Positions 19,761-29,792 of a stretch of DNA of 63,037 nt are shown here, piece by piece. Source of the stretch: Actinomycetes bacterium. Its GTDB lineage: Bacteria; Actinomycetota; Acidimicrobiia; Acidimicrobiales; Bog-793. The stretch spans positions 1 through 63,037 of the forward strand of contig JAJZMK010000006.1 in the NCBI GenBank assembly GCA_021798275.1, read 5' to 3'. The position numbers were made by a program, and so were the translations under genes. The first letter of the stretch is position 1. Each line of letters opens with the position of its first letter. The notes under the pieces were generated by a model, which made no database searches, was not told the DNA's origin, and saw only the letters and a list, made by a program, of their open reading frames with translations.

Positions 19761-20966
19761 TTATGGGTACAAAGTATTTGGGACAGACCAGTTAAGCATT
19801 AGGCCACCCAAATCTGAAGTCGATAGCGTAAAGGATCCACCTAACAGCTTTGCCCGTTCCTCCATATTGGATAGACCAAAACCTTTTCTTTCGGCGTTTG
19901 CAAGACCTTTGCCGTTATCTTCAACAATTAATGTGACAGTATTTGCTACATGTAAATTTACTTTTGCTTCAGTAGCTTTTGCGTGTCGCAGTATATTGGA
20001 TAAAGATTCTTTCAATACGGCCAGTAAGTGTTCCCCAAGCTGCTGATTGACAAGTATATCTACATGTCCTTGAAGATTTATTTTCGGCTTAAATCCGAGA
20101 GCCGGAGAGATATTATTCACTGTTTCGATCAGCATAGATTTAAAAGTAGTCTCCTTATTACCCAAGGAGAAAATAGTTTTTCTTATATCAGATATAGTGT
20201 CATCTATATTATCTATTATTTCTATAAGATGATCTCTACTAATTTCGTCTTCAATAATATTAACAGTACTTTGTAAGCTCATACCGATAGCAAAAAGTCG
20301 TTGTATGACTAGATCATGCAAGTCTCTGGCAATACGTTCGCGATCCGATGTCAGGACCAATTGAGCTGCTCTTTGATGAAGTCTTGTATTTTCAATGGCG
20401 ATTCCGGCTATCGCGGCAAGAGCAATGAGGAGCCTCTCGTCAGCGGAAGAAAAAGGAGCAATTTTTGAACGACTCGGAGTTTGACTTTCGTTGCTCTGAG
20501 CCAATTTATCAGTCAGATAAATATTACCAAAAAGCTTACCCCTGATTTTGATTGGCACTCCCAAAAACGTGGTCATCTGAGGGTGACCGGGAGGAAAGCC
20601 ATACGACATAGGGTGTTTCCCAATATTGTCTATTCTGATTGGATCCGGAGATTGGATCAACAGGCCCAAGAGCCCTTTCCCGGTCGGATAAGGTCCTATG
20701 GCTTGGATTTGTTCCTCACTTATCCCAGACACCAAGAAACTTTCCAACGTTTTGTCATTGGCCAGAATCCCCAAAGCGCCATAGCGGCAATTTACTAAAG
20801 ATCTCGCGGAGTCAACTATAGCTTGTAGTGTTTCATCAAGATTCAAACCGGAGGTGACAGCGGCTATGGATTCCACCAGGGAATCCATTCGCTTTGCTAG
20901 GTCCCGATTTTCCTGATCAGTCTCTTCGGCCGATATTTTGGTATTCGCAATAGGCGTAGAGCTCAT
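19761..20966 (-). CDS. GAF-domain sensor histidine kinase, DevS/NarX-like
   Basis: GAF with GPYPTGKGLLGLL...HPMSYGFPPGHPQMTTFLGVPI; DRERIARDLHDLVIQRLFAIGMSL; HATPase VEDNGKGL. Confidence 0.93.
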   Translation of the reverse strand: MSSTPIANTKISAEETDQENRDLAKRMDSLVESIAAVTSGLNLDETLQAIVDSARSLVNCRYGALGILANDKTLESFLVSGISEEQIQAIGPYPTGKGLLGLLIQSPDPIRIDNIGKHPMSYGFPPGHPQMTTFLGVPIKIRGKLFGNIYLTDKLAQSNESQTPSRSKIAPFSSADERLLIALAAIAGIAIENTRLHQRAAQLVLTSDRERIARDLHDLVIQRLFAIGMSLQSTVNIIEDEISRDHLIEIIDNIDDTISDIRKTIFSLGNKETTFKSMLIETVNNISPALGFKPKINLQGHVDILVNQQLGEHLLAVLKESLSNILRHAKATEAKVNLHVANTVTLIVEDNGKGLANAERKGFGLSNMEERAKLLGGSFTLSTSDLGGLMLNWSVPNTLYP

Positions 20967-21043
20967 ACGACAAAATCATATCATAGGAAAAAATATGTTA
21001 CCCAGAGAGTATGCGGCTTATCCGTAACATTTTATTCGAAACA

Positions 21044-21853
21044 TCAGTCCGTTAGGGGCAATACCGTCTGTGGCTTGGTAATGATGTGATTTTCTCTGAT
21101 CGGCTTGACTGCCGTCCCGATGGCAAAGAATTCAGTGGTGTGGCCTCCCCACTTATGAGGCAGTGATAAAAGCTGAACCCCTACGATGCCTTCGGCATGG
21201 AGTTCCTCTGCTTCTGCCTGCATACGGCTCATAGCCAGCTCGCGGGCATCATAAAGAGCTTCGGTATATTGAGTGATCTCCACATTGCGCGATAGGTTTG
21301 ACATAGCCGTGAAACCGCGTTGATGTGCTATGTGATATACACAGCTTCCCATGACCATCCCAAGTGGAGCATAACCGGCTTGGATCAATGTCCAGAAATC
21401 TTGCCCTGATAAATCTGATGTGAAAGGCATCTGCTTATTGTTGCGCCAGGTTCCCTCAATCTCTGCTTTGACGGCCGTCCCGACGGCAATGAATTCCGCT
21501 ATATCGGCACCGAATTCTTTAAACTCTATGTCAAGCCTTACCCCTACTATCCCATCGGCACCAAGAGCATTGGCTTCCTGCTCCATGCGGGTCATGGCCA
21601 ATTCCCGTGCGTGGTACATGGCTTGCGACAACGTGTCGAGTTCCATATTTTTACCCCATCTACCCAGTTGGATACCCACATGATAGACACTGGAGCCGAG
21701 GACGAGCCCCAGAGGTTTAAAGCCTGCTTCTCTGACCAGTAGGAACTCATTGACGGTGAGGTCCGAGGTGAACATGGAGGTTGCAGAACCGGGTTTCATT
21801 TCATTTAAACGACGCATAGCGTCATCTGGTATTTGTACTAATTCATCTGGCAT
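21044..21853 (-). CDS. tandem YbjQ-like (heavy-metal-binding / UPF0145-type) two-domain protein
   Basis: Two repeats of '..LARELAMxRM..EAxxLxAdGIVGVxL......AEFiAvGTAVK'. Confidence 0.75.
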   Translation of the reverse strand: MPDELVQIPDDAMRRLNEMKPGSATSMFTSDLTVNEFLLVREAGFKPLGLVLGSSVYHVGIQLGRWGKNMELDTLSQAMYHARELAMTRMEQEANALGADGIVGVRLDIEFKEFGADIAEFIAVGTAVKAEIEGTWRNNKQMPFTSDLSGQDFWTLIQAGYAPLGMVMGSCVYHIAHQRGFTAMSNLSRNVEITQYTEALYDARELAMSRMQAEAEELHAEGIVGVQLLSLPHKWGGHTTEFFAIGTAVKPIRENHIITKPQTVLPLTD

Positions 21854-21908
21854 AGTATGCTCCTCAACTGTTTATTTAATATCTATCGCTATTGATTTAA
21901 TTCTTACA

Positions 21909-22814
21909 CTACTTATGTGAAGTCAATTTCTTGAGTCCCAATACGATAGGTGTATGGTTTTCTGTTTTTAAGTCACGGTGGGTATTAAACCTGACTATAG
22001 CACTTCCCATCAGATGTGCCATCCCGACCATATCCTTGTGCTGTTCGGCAATTTCCATCTCATGTATTTCCGTCGTGATCTGATCCGACAAGATGGCTCC
22101 TTCCGCTCCGATCCTGCTTACGTAGGTGCTTATTTTGCGACGCACGTCATTTCTAATGGCATTGAGCAGATCTGTATGACCGGGAACTTCGGTATTGGGG
22201 CCAAAAGACCTTGTAGCCATCATGGTGTAATAGTCGTTGTGTCTGATACCAAGTGAAATAGCTACCATGATAGCTTTTGGCATCCAACCGGACTGCATCA
22301 ATTTAGCCACTTCATTACCTGTGAGTAAGGTGGCAAAAGGCGTAGGGGAGTGGATCCGACCCAAAGCTTTAACCGCTGTTCCTAAGGCCATGTATTCCCT
22401 GAAACCATCGCCTAAACGGCTTTCTTTGATGCTCACGCCGACGACGCCGTCCGCTCCCAACTCGTGGGCTTCTGTGAGCATGCGGGAAATAGCGGTATCG
22501 TAACCGCTATTTAATGCATCAAGATAGGGAGTCAAAGCTCCCCACTGTCGAGAGTTGGCACCATCACACAAAGTTGTGTAAGTAGGAGGAACCCCGTATC
22601 CACCCCAACCGCAACTTACGTAGCCGGCAAATCCTATATTTTGAACCATGCAGCCCATAACTTCTCCGACAGGGATAAAACCACAAGATTCTATGGAAAG
22701 TTGTGACCCTATACTCAATAAGGAAGAAGAGGTGTTGGAGTTTTTTGAAGCGGCGATTCTCTTTAGTGCCTGCGGGGGTAAATTCTGAGGGTTTATATTT
22801 AATGACCTGTCCAA
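21909..22814 (-). CDS. second YbjQ-like tandem-domain protein
   Basis: AISRMLTEAHELGADGVVGVSIKES...EYMALGTAVKALG followed by a divergent second copy (SRIGAEGAILSDQITTEIHEME). Confidence 0.68.
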   Translation of the reverse strand: MDRSLNINPQNLPPQALKRIAASKNSNTSSSLLSIGSQLSIESCGFIPVGEVMGCMVQNIGFAGYVSCGWGGYGVPPTYTTLCDGANSRQWGALTPYLDALNSGYDTAISRMLTEAHELGADGVVGVSIKESRLGDGFREYMALGTAVKALGRIHSPTPFATLLTGNEVAKLMQSGWMPKAIMVAISLGIRHNDYYTMMATRSFGPNTEVPGHTDLLNAIRNDVRRKISTYVSRIGAEGAILSDQITTEIHEMEIAEQHKDMVGMAHLMGSAIVRFNTHRDLKTENHTPIVLGLKKLTSHK

Positions 22815-23172
22815 CTCATCCTCCGAAATTTACCTGTCCCCAGCGTGGTGACTTGACAACTATGACCTGCAACAAGACACTAGTGCACAGCAGAGTCTTT
22901 TGCAAATAGGCTGGAGTATTTTTCCCGAGGTGCAATGGATATAGGCATAAGTAAATATAGACGAAGCATCGCCAGACAGTGCTACTTAGTTTTGCTATTT
23001 TTTGACGGCTGTGAGTGTCCGACGTAGGGATTGATATTCGCAGAGTTACCTCCAAGGTGCTGATCGAGTGGTAAAGACAATGAGGTCTTAACCAATTATT
23101 AACCTTTATGCTAGCCGTTATGACCTATTACCCTAGGGAAAGATGCCTCCCGAGTCCTAATATAGTCTTACT

Positions 23173-23670
23173 ATGAATGAGACACCTGCCAGAGCTAAAG
23201 AGCGAAATAAGAACGGCTCGGTGGTTTTTGTCTCAGATTTCGTCCATATTGCCGGAGATTTGGATCTCCTAAAAGATAAATTGTCTCATGAGCATGCCGG
23301 TTGGCTGGCACCTTTGGCCGTAGATACGGCATCGGAGGAAAGCAGTGGAACAAAAATTAAAGTCGGCTCCAATGCCTTGCTGGCAAAAGTTGTCGACGTG
23401 ACACTGGCCGAACCCAGAGTAAGAGATGACGGTGTAGTTATTCCGATGAAGTGGCATCCCACCGGGGTATCTAAGCTCTTTCCTTCACTGGATGCCGATT
23501 TGGAGTTGTCCTCCCTTGACGCCGGTATATGCAGATTGGCAATTACGGGACGCTATAGAATCCCACTTGGGACGCTAGGTGAAGTGGCAAACAATGCTTT
23601 TATGCATAGAATTGCAGAAGATACCATACGTAGATTTTTGACGCAGATAGCTGAAAAGCTGGCAGCCTAG
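23173..23670 (+). CDS. hypothetical protein, SRPBCC-like
   Basis: FPSLDADLELSSLDAGICRLAITGRYRIPLGTLGEVANNAFMHRIAEDTIRRFLTQIAEKL pattern. Confidence 0.6.
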   Translation: MNETPARAKERNKNGSVVFVSDFVHIAGDLDLLKDKLSHEHAGWLAPLAVDTASEESSGTKIKVGSNALLAKVVDVTLAEPRVRDDGVVIPMKWHPTGVSKLFPSLDADLELSSLDAGICRLAITGRYRIPLGTLGEVANNAFMHRIAEDTIRRFLTQIAEKLAA

Positions 23671-23707
23671 CAGGCTATCCGCTGGAAAAACGTTGTTACG
23701 AGCATAT

Positions 23708-24355
23708 TTAATTAATGCTCGTGTCTCCTTTTTCTTCCAGCCTTACGGCATAAACGGCGGCTTCGGTTCTTCTGGAAAAACCCATTTTATTTAATACATT
23801 TGATACATAATTTTTGACGGTTTTTTCAGCAAGGAACATTTCCGCACCTATCTGACGGTTCGTTTTGCCTTCGGCAAGCAGGGATAAGATTTTTCTTTCT
23901 TGTGGCGTCAAGTGATCGATACGTGTGTCGGGCCTACTTTTATGACGAAAGTGGTCTATAGCGGCGCGAGCCACGGTGGGATCGATCAGAGATGCTCCGT
24001 TGGCGACCTGTCGTATGGAATTGATAAGCTCATTGCCGCGTATCTGTTTGAGTAAATATCCGCTGGCACCTGCCAGAATCGCCGACTCCAGCGCCTGGTC
24101 ATCATCGTAAGAGGTCAGAATCAAGCATCTCATTTTTGGATTGATCTCCAGAACCTCCCGGCAAACCTCAATTCCGTTGCCGTCGGGCAGCCTGACGTCG
24201 ATAATAGCGACATCAACGTCGGCCAAAGGTATTCTTTGCAGAGCTTCGGCTGCGGTAGAGGCCTCACCGGTAATTGTAATATCGGCTGCGGATTGCAGCA
24301 ATTCTCTGAGGCCTCGTCTTACAAGCTCGTGGTCATCCAGCAGAAAAACGTTCAC
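23708..24355 (-). CDS. LuxR/NarL-family response regulator
   Basis: Receiver MNVFLLDDHELVRRGLRELLQ; HTH LTPQERKILSLLAEGKTNRQIGAEMFLAEKTVKNYVSNVLNKMG. Confidence 0.96.
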   Translation of the reverse strand: MNVFLLDDHELVRRGLRELLQSAADITITGEASTAAEALQRIPLADVDVAIIDVRLPDGNGIEVCREVLEINPKMRCLILTSYDDDQALESAILAGASGYLLKQIRGNELINSIRQVANGASLIDPTVARAAIDHFRHKSRPDTRIDHLTPQERKILSLLAEGKTNRQIGAEMFLAEKTVKNYVSNVLNKMGFSRRTEAAVYAVRLEEKGDTSIN

Positions 24356-24455
24356 TTTCTAGATGATAGCAATAAAACCGTCATTTGGCGTAGGTCTTAA
24401 GTCACAAATAAGATCTATGGGGGCTTGACAGATGTGTTATAACGAAATTAGACAA

Positions 24456-24490
24456 CTCAACAGGTCTAGGGGGGGACTAGACCTGTTGAG
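24456..24490. other. 14-bp perfect hairpin in a divergent promoter region
   Basis: ctcaacaggtctag-gggggga-ctagacctgttgag, flanked by ttgaca (24425-24430) and tgtcaa (24493-24498). Confidence 0.7.
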
Positions 24491-24860
24491 TATGTCAATA
24501 GGGGGCTTTATTTTAGGGAATGTATGGCTTTCTTACTTGCTTCGGTATTTAATCGTCCCGATTTTATAGAATCTGAAATACCCATATGCAATCCACACAT
24601 TTCGTTGGTCCGACATATTCTCTGGCGGCCTAAGTATCAATATATCACATTGAGTAGTTGCTTTGCCACTTAATAAGCCAAATTTTTTAGAATTTTGCTA
24701 AAAATTATTTTTTCTATATTATGTGGTCACGCCAGTTCCAAGAATAGACATGTGCTTTTGGTATCCAAATTAAGCTTTCGAATTAGCAGTCATTGCCACA
24801 AGTGTTTTATGACGGAGTACGCTGTCTGTATAGTAATAAAGTCCCACAAGGAGCAAAGTA

Positions 24861-26039
24861 GTGATTTTAGAGGATGCGAGTCCATTTTTACCGGAACTTG
24901 ATATAGATAAATTACGCCAAAAAAAAGGTGCCAAATGGGCATCAGTTGGACACGATCAAATACCGGCTTGGGTTGCCGATATGGATTTCCAGGTAGCTCC
25001 CGAGATTCAGCGGGTTCTTGCCGATACGGTAGAACGAGGTGACCTAGGGTATTTGGATTCACAATCCGGTAAATATTTGTCTGAATTATTTGCTACCAGA
25101 TATCACATCCGGCACGGTTTGGACGTCGACCCTGGCCTTGTCCGTATTACAAGTGACGTTGTCCAGGCAATCGGCGGCTGTATTTTTGCATTTACCGATC
25201 CAGGCGATAAAGTTCTTTTTCTAACCCCTACTTACCCTCCATTTTTTAGTGTGGTAAGTGGCTTATCGCGTCAAATTATGGACATAGACCTGGTGCGGGA
25301 AAATGATACTTATGTGATTGATTTTGACGCGCTACAAGAAGCCGTTGCAGATCAACGACCGACGATGCTGCTGCTTTGCAATCCGCATAACCCATTAGGC
25401 CGAGTTTTTACCCGCACAGAGTTAGAAACTTTAGCAGAAATTGCACTCGTCAATGATATGACTATAGTTTCGGATGAAATTCATTGCGATCTTGTTTTCC
25501 AAGGCTACAAACATATCCCGATAGCGGCCGTTTCCGATGAGGTGGCCAAAAAGACCGTGACTTTGTCTTCAGCCAGTAAAACATTCAATATAGCCGGATT
25601 GCATTGTGCTCAAATGGCGTTTGGATCAAAAGAATTATTTGACAGTTTCCAAAGATGTCCTTCTGTCCTATTGGGGGGTGTGAGTTCGCTGGGGATAGCG
25701 GCAGCTTCTACTGCCTATGCGGAAGGAGCATTATGGCTTGATGCAATCATGGAGATTTTGAATTCCAATAGAAACACATTGATAAATTGGACCAAGCAAT
25801 TTCCTTCTATGGGATTTATTCCGCCCGAAGCCACATATTTGGCATGGATAAATCTCAGATTTTTAGATCTGGGATGTCGTCTTGCCGATCTCATCACCGA
25901 GAAAACAGGTATCGTACTTTCGGACGGTCTTTCTTTTGGTAAAGCCGGTGCCGGCTATGTAAGGCTCAATTTTGCTACCGGCAAAACTATTTTGGAAGAG
26001 ATACTGGAGCGACTCGGTAACTTTATATCGCACGGTTAG
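24861..26039 (+). CDS. MalY/PatB-family PLP-dependent aminotransferase / C-S lyase
   Basis: AWVADMDFQVAPEIQ, LLLCNPHNPLGRVFT, VSDEIHCDLVF, SASKTFNIAGL. Confidence 0.95.
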   Translation: MILEDASPFLPELDIDKLRQKKGAKWASVGHDQIPAWVADMDFQVAPEIQRVLADTVERGDLGYLDSQSGKYLSELFATRYHIRHGLDVDPGLVRITSDVVQAIGGCIFAFTDPGDKVLFLTPTYPPFFSVVSGLSRQIMDIDLVRENDTYVIDFDALQEAVADQRPTMLLLCNPHNPLGRVFTRTELETLAEIALVNDMTIVSDEIHCDLVFQGYKHIPIAAVSDEVAKKTVTLSSASKTFNIAGLHCAQMAFGSKELFDSFQRCPSVLLGGVSSLGIAAASTAYAEGALWLDAIMEILNSNRNTLINWTKQFPSMGFIPPEATYLAWINLRFLDLGCRLADLITEKTGIVLSDGLSFGKAGAGYVRLNFATGKTILEEILERLGNFISHG

Positions 26040-26059
26040 ATATAAAGTTACAGAGTCGC
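26009..26059. terminator. bidirectional hairpin between convergent genes
   Basis: gcgactcggtaactttatatc-gcacggtta-gatataaagttacagagtcgc, one mismatch; spans the malY-like stop codon. Confidence 0.65.
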
Positions 26060-26076
26060 CGGTGTCCAAAGAGCCG

Positions 26077-26799
26077 TTATCTAGCGAACCTACTGACCCA
26101 AACTTCCTTGGGGACATCGCGCAAGACCGGATTTGATTTGGTAAGGGTTTCCAATTGCATGGATTTCTCGGTATCGTAGTCGTGTCCGGGATAGATAAAA
26201 GTTGAAGGAGGCAGCTTTTTAGTCAGCCCAAACAAGCTGTCGTAGAGCTCTTCGGAGTCTCCACCGGGTAAATCGGTGCGTCCGCATCCGCGCAGAAAAA
26301 GGGTGTCGCCTGTCAGCAGCGAACCCCCGACCGATACACACTGACTCCCCGGAGTATGCCCGGGAGTATGTAGTAGCGTCACAAGCGTAGAGCCCAATTC
26401 GATCCCGTCTCCGCTTTCGTGCAATTGCAGGCAATCCTGAGATACAGAAGTGGTTTTGGTGATCCACTCAGCTTCTTTTTTTTGTGCGTGGATGGGTATA
26501 TCTGTCAATTCCAGCAACTCTTTTATACCGGCTATGGACACAGAGTGACCACTGTAGAGAGTTCCTCCGGCATGATCAGCATGAAAGTGTGTCAAAATGA
26601 CACCTCTTAACTTCAATCCTTTTTCTGAAACTATGGCTAACAAACCTGCCGGATCATATGCCGGATCTACCAAAAGAGCGTCTTGCGTTTCTTTATCGGC
26701 TATTACATAAGAATAGTTAGCCATAGTTACTGCAAAGTCATTGTCTCTGGCGAAATCTTGGCCGGCCCGCAATTGAGTGAGTGAAAAGGTTTTTTCCAT
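26077..26799 (-). CDS. MBL-fold hydrolase (glyoxalase II-like)
   Basis: LTHFHADHAGGT, LLHTPGHTPGSQCV, LTGDTLFLRGCGRTDLPGGD, IYPGHDYD. Confidence 0.93.
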   Translation of the reverse strand: MEKTFSLTQLRAGQDFARDNDFAVTMANYSYVIADKETQDALLVDPAYDPAGLLAIVSEKGLKLRGVILTHFHADHAGGTLYSGHSVSIAGIKELLELTDIPIHAQKKEAEWITKTTSVSQDCLQLHESGDGIELGSTLVTLLHTPGHTPGSQCVSVGGSLLTGDTLFLRGCGRTDLPGGDSEELYDSLFGLTKKLPPSTFIYPGHDYDTEKSMQLETLTKSNPVLRDVPKEVWVSRFAR

Positions 26800-27035
26800 A
26801 GTTCCACTTTCTTTTATGTATTAGGCCCCGATGTGTTGTAGATAATCAAAGAGGTCCCTTTACCTATCATAGCGTAATGCCTCCTACTGACTCTTAGAAG
26901 CAGAGATTTGAGTATTTTCGACAAAACTGATTTCTTGCGAAAGGCATTTCTTGATGATATAAAACGATCTCTGGGCCCGGCTTGCAATGTGGAAAAGTGA
27001 TTTGTACTAAAATAAACTAAATATACAGAAGGGAA

Positions 27036-27527
27036 ATGGCGATGACAAGATTGGCCGATGGGGATAAAGCACCGTTCTTTGATTTGATTGACGATGAAGG
27101 TAAATCAGTATGCTTGACAGATTATACTGCCAAATTATTGGTCTTGTATTTCTATCCCGCTGACGATACCCCGGGATGCACCCTGGAAGCTTGCCAATTC
27201 AGTGATCTTTACGGTGACTTCGCTCATCTTAATATAGATGTTTTAGGTATATCACCAGATAGCCTCAGTTCTCATGAAAAATTCAAACAGAAACATAACT
27301 TGAAAATTAAGTTGGCTACAGATCCAGATTCCACCGTAGCCAAAGAGTATGGCGCTTATGGAGAAAAGAACCTTTATGGGAAAAAAAGTATAGGCATTAT
27401 CCGATCAACTTTTCTCATTGACGGTGCGCAAAACGTTCTAAAGGCTTTTTATAACGTCAGAGCAAAGGGCCATGCTGAAAAAGTTTTATCTTTGGCTTTG
27501 GGATTTGCGGGCAAGGGGAGCGACTGA
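27036..27527 (+). CDS. peroxiredoxin, BCP/PrxQ type
   Basis: LVLYFYPADDTPGCTLEACQFSDLYGDF. Confidence 0.95.
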   Translation: MAMTRLADGDKAPFFDLIDDEGKSVCLTDYTAKLLVLYFYPADDTPGCTLEACQFSDLYGDFAHLNIDVLGISPDSLSSHEKFKQKHNLKIKLATDPDSTVAKEYGAYGEKNLYGKKSIGIIRSTFLIDGAQNVLKAFYNVRAKGHAEKVLSLALGFAGKGSD

Positions 27528-27529
27528 GA

Positions 27530-28663
27530 ATGCCTGTAGATATCAAGCACTGGAAACACTTATACGAAGAAGTTGTGACAAGCGGGCTGTGTACCGGTTG
27601 TTCCGCATGCGTTATAGCATGCCCGCATGATGTGCTGGGGTATGAATCAGCACAAGGAACTTACAAGCCGTATCATTTTGAGCAAGATGGCGGAGCTACC
27701 GGCTGTACACATGGCGACAAGGGATGCACGTTGTGTACGAGGGCGTGCCCTCGTTTTGGTCTTTGGGAGCCGGAAATCGACAACTACTTATACGGGCGGC
27801 CAAGAAATGTCGACGAAGTTTCCGGTATATATAAGGAAATATGTCTTACTCAGGCAACAAGTGAAGAGTTACTGTCCAATGGCCAGGACGGAGGTTTAGT
27901 CAGCGCTTTACTGATCTATGCCTTGGAAGAAAATATTATTGACGCGGCACTGGTGTCTCGGTTGGAAGGGGACGGAACGACTTGGAAAGCGGCACCTTAT
28001 GTAGCCAGGACAAAGGAAGACATCATAGCAACGGCAGGTTCGCGCTATACCTATTGCGCAAATCCTTACGCATACCCGCAAGCGGTAGAACAGGGGGCTG
28101 AGCGCATAGGCTTGGTTGGTATGGGATGTCAGGTGTCAGCCCCGAAAGCCATGGCTGCCAGACGCGCCGGTAAAATAGCCAGAAGATTTGCTTTGAGTAT
28201 AGGGCTTTTATGTTCCAAAACATTTGACGATTCTATTTTCGATGAATTGTTTGATGAGAGATACGGCATCAAAAGAGAGTCGATAAAAAAGATGAATATC
28301 AAAGGGGTATTCCAAATTTACACTAAAGACGGAGGTTATCACGAAGTTCCTCTCAAGGAAGCTCATCAATGGACGCGAGAGGGATGCTTGATGTGTCCGG
28401 ATTTTGCCGCCGAACACGCCGATATCTCCGCAGGCGGAATAGGTGCTTATGCCGACTGGACCCTTACGGTTATAAGAAGTGATTTAGGAAAGCAGATTCT
28501 TGACGATATGGAAAATAAACACTTAATTGTGCGCCGACCCATAGAAGAAGATCTTGGAGCTCTCAAGCTGATGAATAAATTGTCGGCGGTGAGCAGGAAA
28601 AGACTTCCCGAACAACCGGCGGAGTATAAAAAGCGTATAGAGGTTAGGCCAAGTTCGGTTTGA
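27530..28663 (+). CDS. coenzyme F420 hydrogenase/dehydrogenase beta subunit family (FrhB-type) iron-sulfur protein
   Basis: GLCTGCSACVIACPHDVLGYE, CTLCTRACPRF, QDGGLVSALLIYAL, CLMCPDFAAEHADISAGGIGAY. Confidence 0.85.
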   Translation: MPVDIKHWKHLYEEVVTSGLCTGCSACVIACPHDVLGYESAQGTYKPYHFEQDGGATGCTHGDKGCTLCTRACPRFGLWEPEIDNYLYGRPRNVDEVSGIYKEICLTQATSEELLSNGQDGGLVSALLIYALEENIIDAALVSRLEGDGTTWKAAPYVARTKEDIIATAGSRYTYCANPYAYPQAVEQGAERIGLVGMGCQVSAPKAMAARRAGKIARRFALSIGLLCSKTFDDSIFDELFDERYGIKRESIKKMNIKGVFQIYTKDGGYHEVPLKEAHQWTREGCLMCPDFAAEHADISAGGIGAYADWTLTVIRSDLGKQILDDMENKHLIVRRPIEEDLGALKLMNKLSAVSRKRLPEQPAEYKKRIEVRPSSV

Positions 28664-28706
28664 TGACCAGGCTGGTATAGCCGTTAATCATGTTTTAGTA
28701 CGTACC

Positions 28707-29432
28707 CTAAGTTGATTGTTTGCATCGGTACAAAATTTGATCAAACATGTCTTCGGTTAAAAGTTTAGTAAAAACATTACGTTGACTTGGGTGATAGCTG
28801 CAAATAAGATTGACGTTTTCGCCGAAAGGTGTCACCAAGCCGTGTCCAAATTTAGGCTTCGCCTCTTTGGAGGAGAGTTTCATAAAAGAGTTTGCATTTT
28901 CGGCTACCGCAAGTTTTTTGATGCGCCATAAGGAATCGTAAGCGAAATTTCCCAGAGCCAAAATAGTGGACAGATGTTTTAATTGACGTATTTCATCAAT
29001 TAAAAAGCCAAGGCAGTTGTCGCGTTCATTAGGTAAAGGCTTATTTTGAGGAGGGGCGCAACGAACAGCTGCCGTGACATAAGCTCCCGTTAAAAAGAGC
29101 CCGTCATCGAGACCCAGGGAGTAAGGCTGGTTGGCGTAACCACACCTGTAAAGCGCTCCGTAGAGGAAATCTCCGCTTCTGTCGCCGGTAAACATTCTAC
29201 CTGTTCTGTTGCCGCCGTGTGCGGCCGGCGCCAATCCGCAAATCAACAAAGTAGCGTCTGGATCTCCGAACGATAAGGCTGGTCGTCCCCAATAAGTCTG
29301 ATCTTGATAGGCAGCCCTTTTTTCGCTGGCGATTTTTTCTCTGAACGCGACAAGTCGCTGACATTTTCTACAGTTTGCAATATCGTTTTTTTCGTTGAAA
29401 CGATATTGAATTCGGTTTTCTATTTCTTCCAT
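28707..29432 (-). CDS. uracil-DNA glycosylase superfamily, family 5 (UdgB-like)
   Basis: CRKCQRLVAFRE, YWGRPALSFGDPDATLLICGLAPAAHGGNRTGRMFTGDRSGDFLY, CSYHPSQRNVFT. Confidence 0.9.
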   Translation of the reverse strand: MEEIENRIQYRFNEKNDIANCRKCQRLVAFREKIASEKRAAYQDQTYWGRPALSFGDPDATLLICGLAPAAHGGNRTGRMFTGDRSGDFLYGALYRCGYANQPYSLGLDDGLFLTGAYVTAAVRCAPPQNKPLPNERDNCLGFLIDEIRQLKHLSTILALGNFAYDSLWRIKKLAVAENANSFMKLSSKEAKPKFGHGLVTPFGENVNLICSYHPSQRNVFTKLLTEDMFDQILYRCKQST

Positions 29433-29792
29433 AGAATGACCCCTGCTCTAGTTGTTTGTCCTTATATTGATGGACGCTATCTTGTTCAATATAAAGGCCA
29501 GCCTAGGCCTCTTTTGCGGCATAAAAAAATCTTTTCCGGGAAATTATGCTCTGTCGTAGATAGATGACAGAGCGGTATGGGTGTGCTTTCAAGGTTCTTG
29601 CTTAGTTCTGATGTTATAAAAAAGTAATTTTGGTATCTATCGGTATCTATAGAAATACTTACGTATGGTCGATGAAAGAGGATCTAATCTCGGAGTTTGT
29701 CATAGCTGACCATGCGACGCTTGCGGGAAAGGTAAGATTCAGTTAGTGAACGATACGGAACAGTCAAAATAAGTACGGGTGAAGGTGGTCAT

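Noticed and set aside
22816-23055. 79-aa minus-strand ORF upstream of the YbjQ gene
   Set aside because: No coding-like composition or family; probably non-coding spacer.
29639-29690. 13-mer tatggtcgatgaa shared with about 53.13 kb as a dispersed repeat
   Set aside because: Similarity does not extend convincingly beyond the 13-mer; may be chance.
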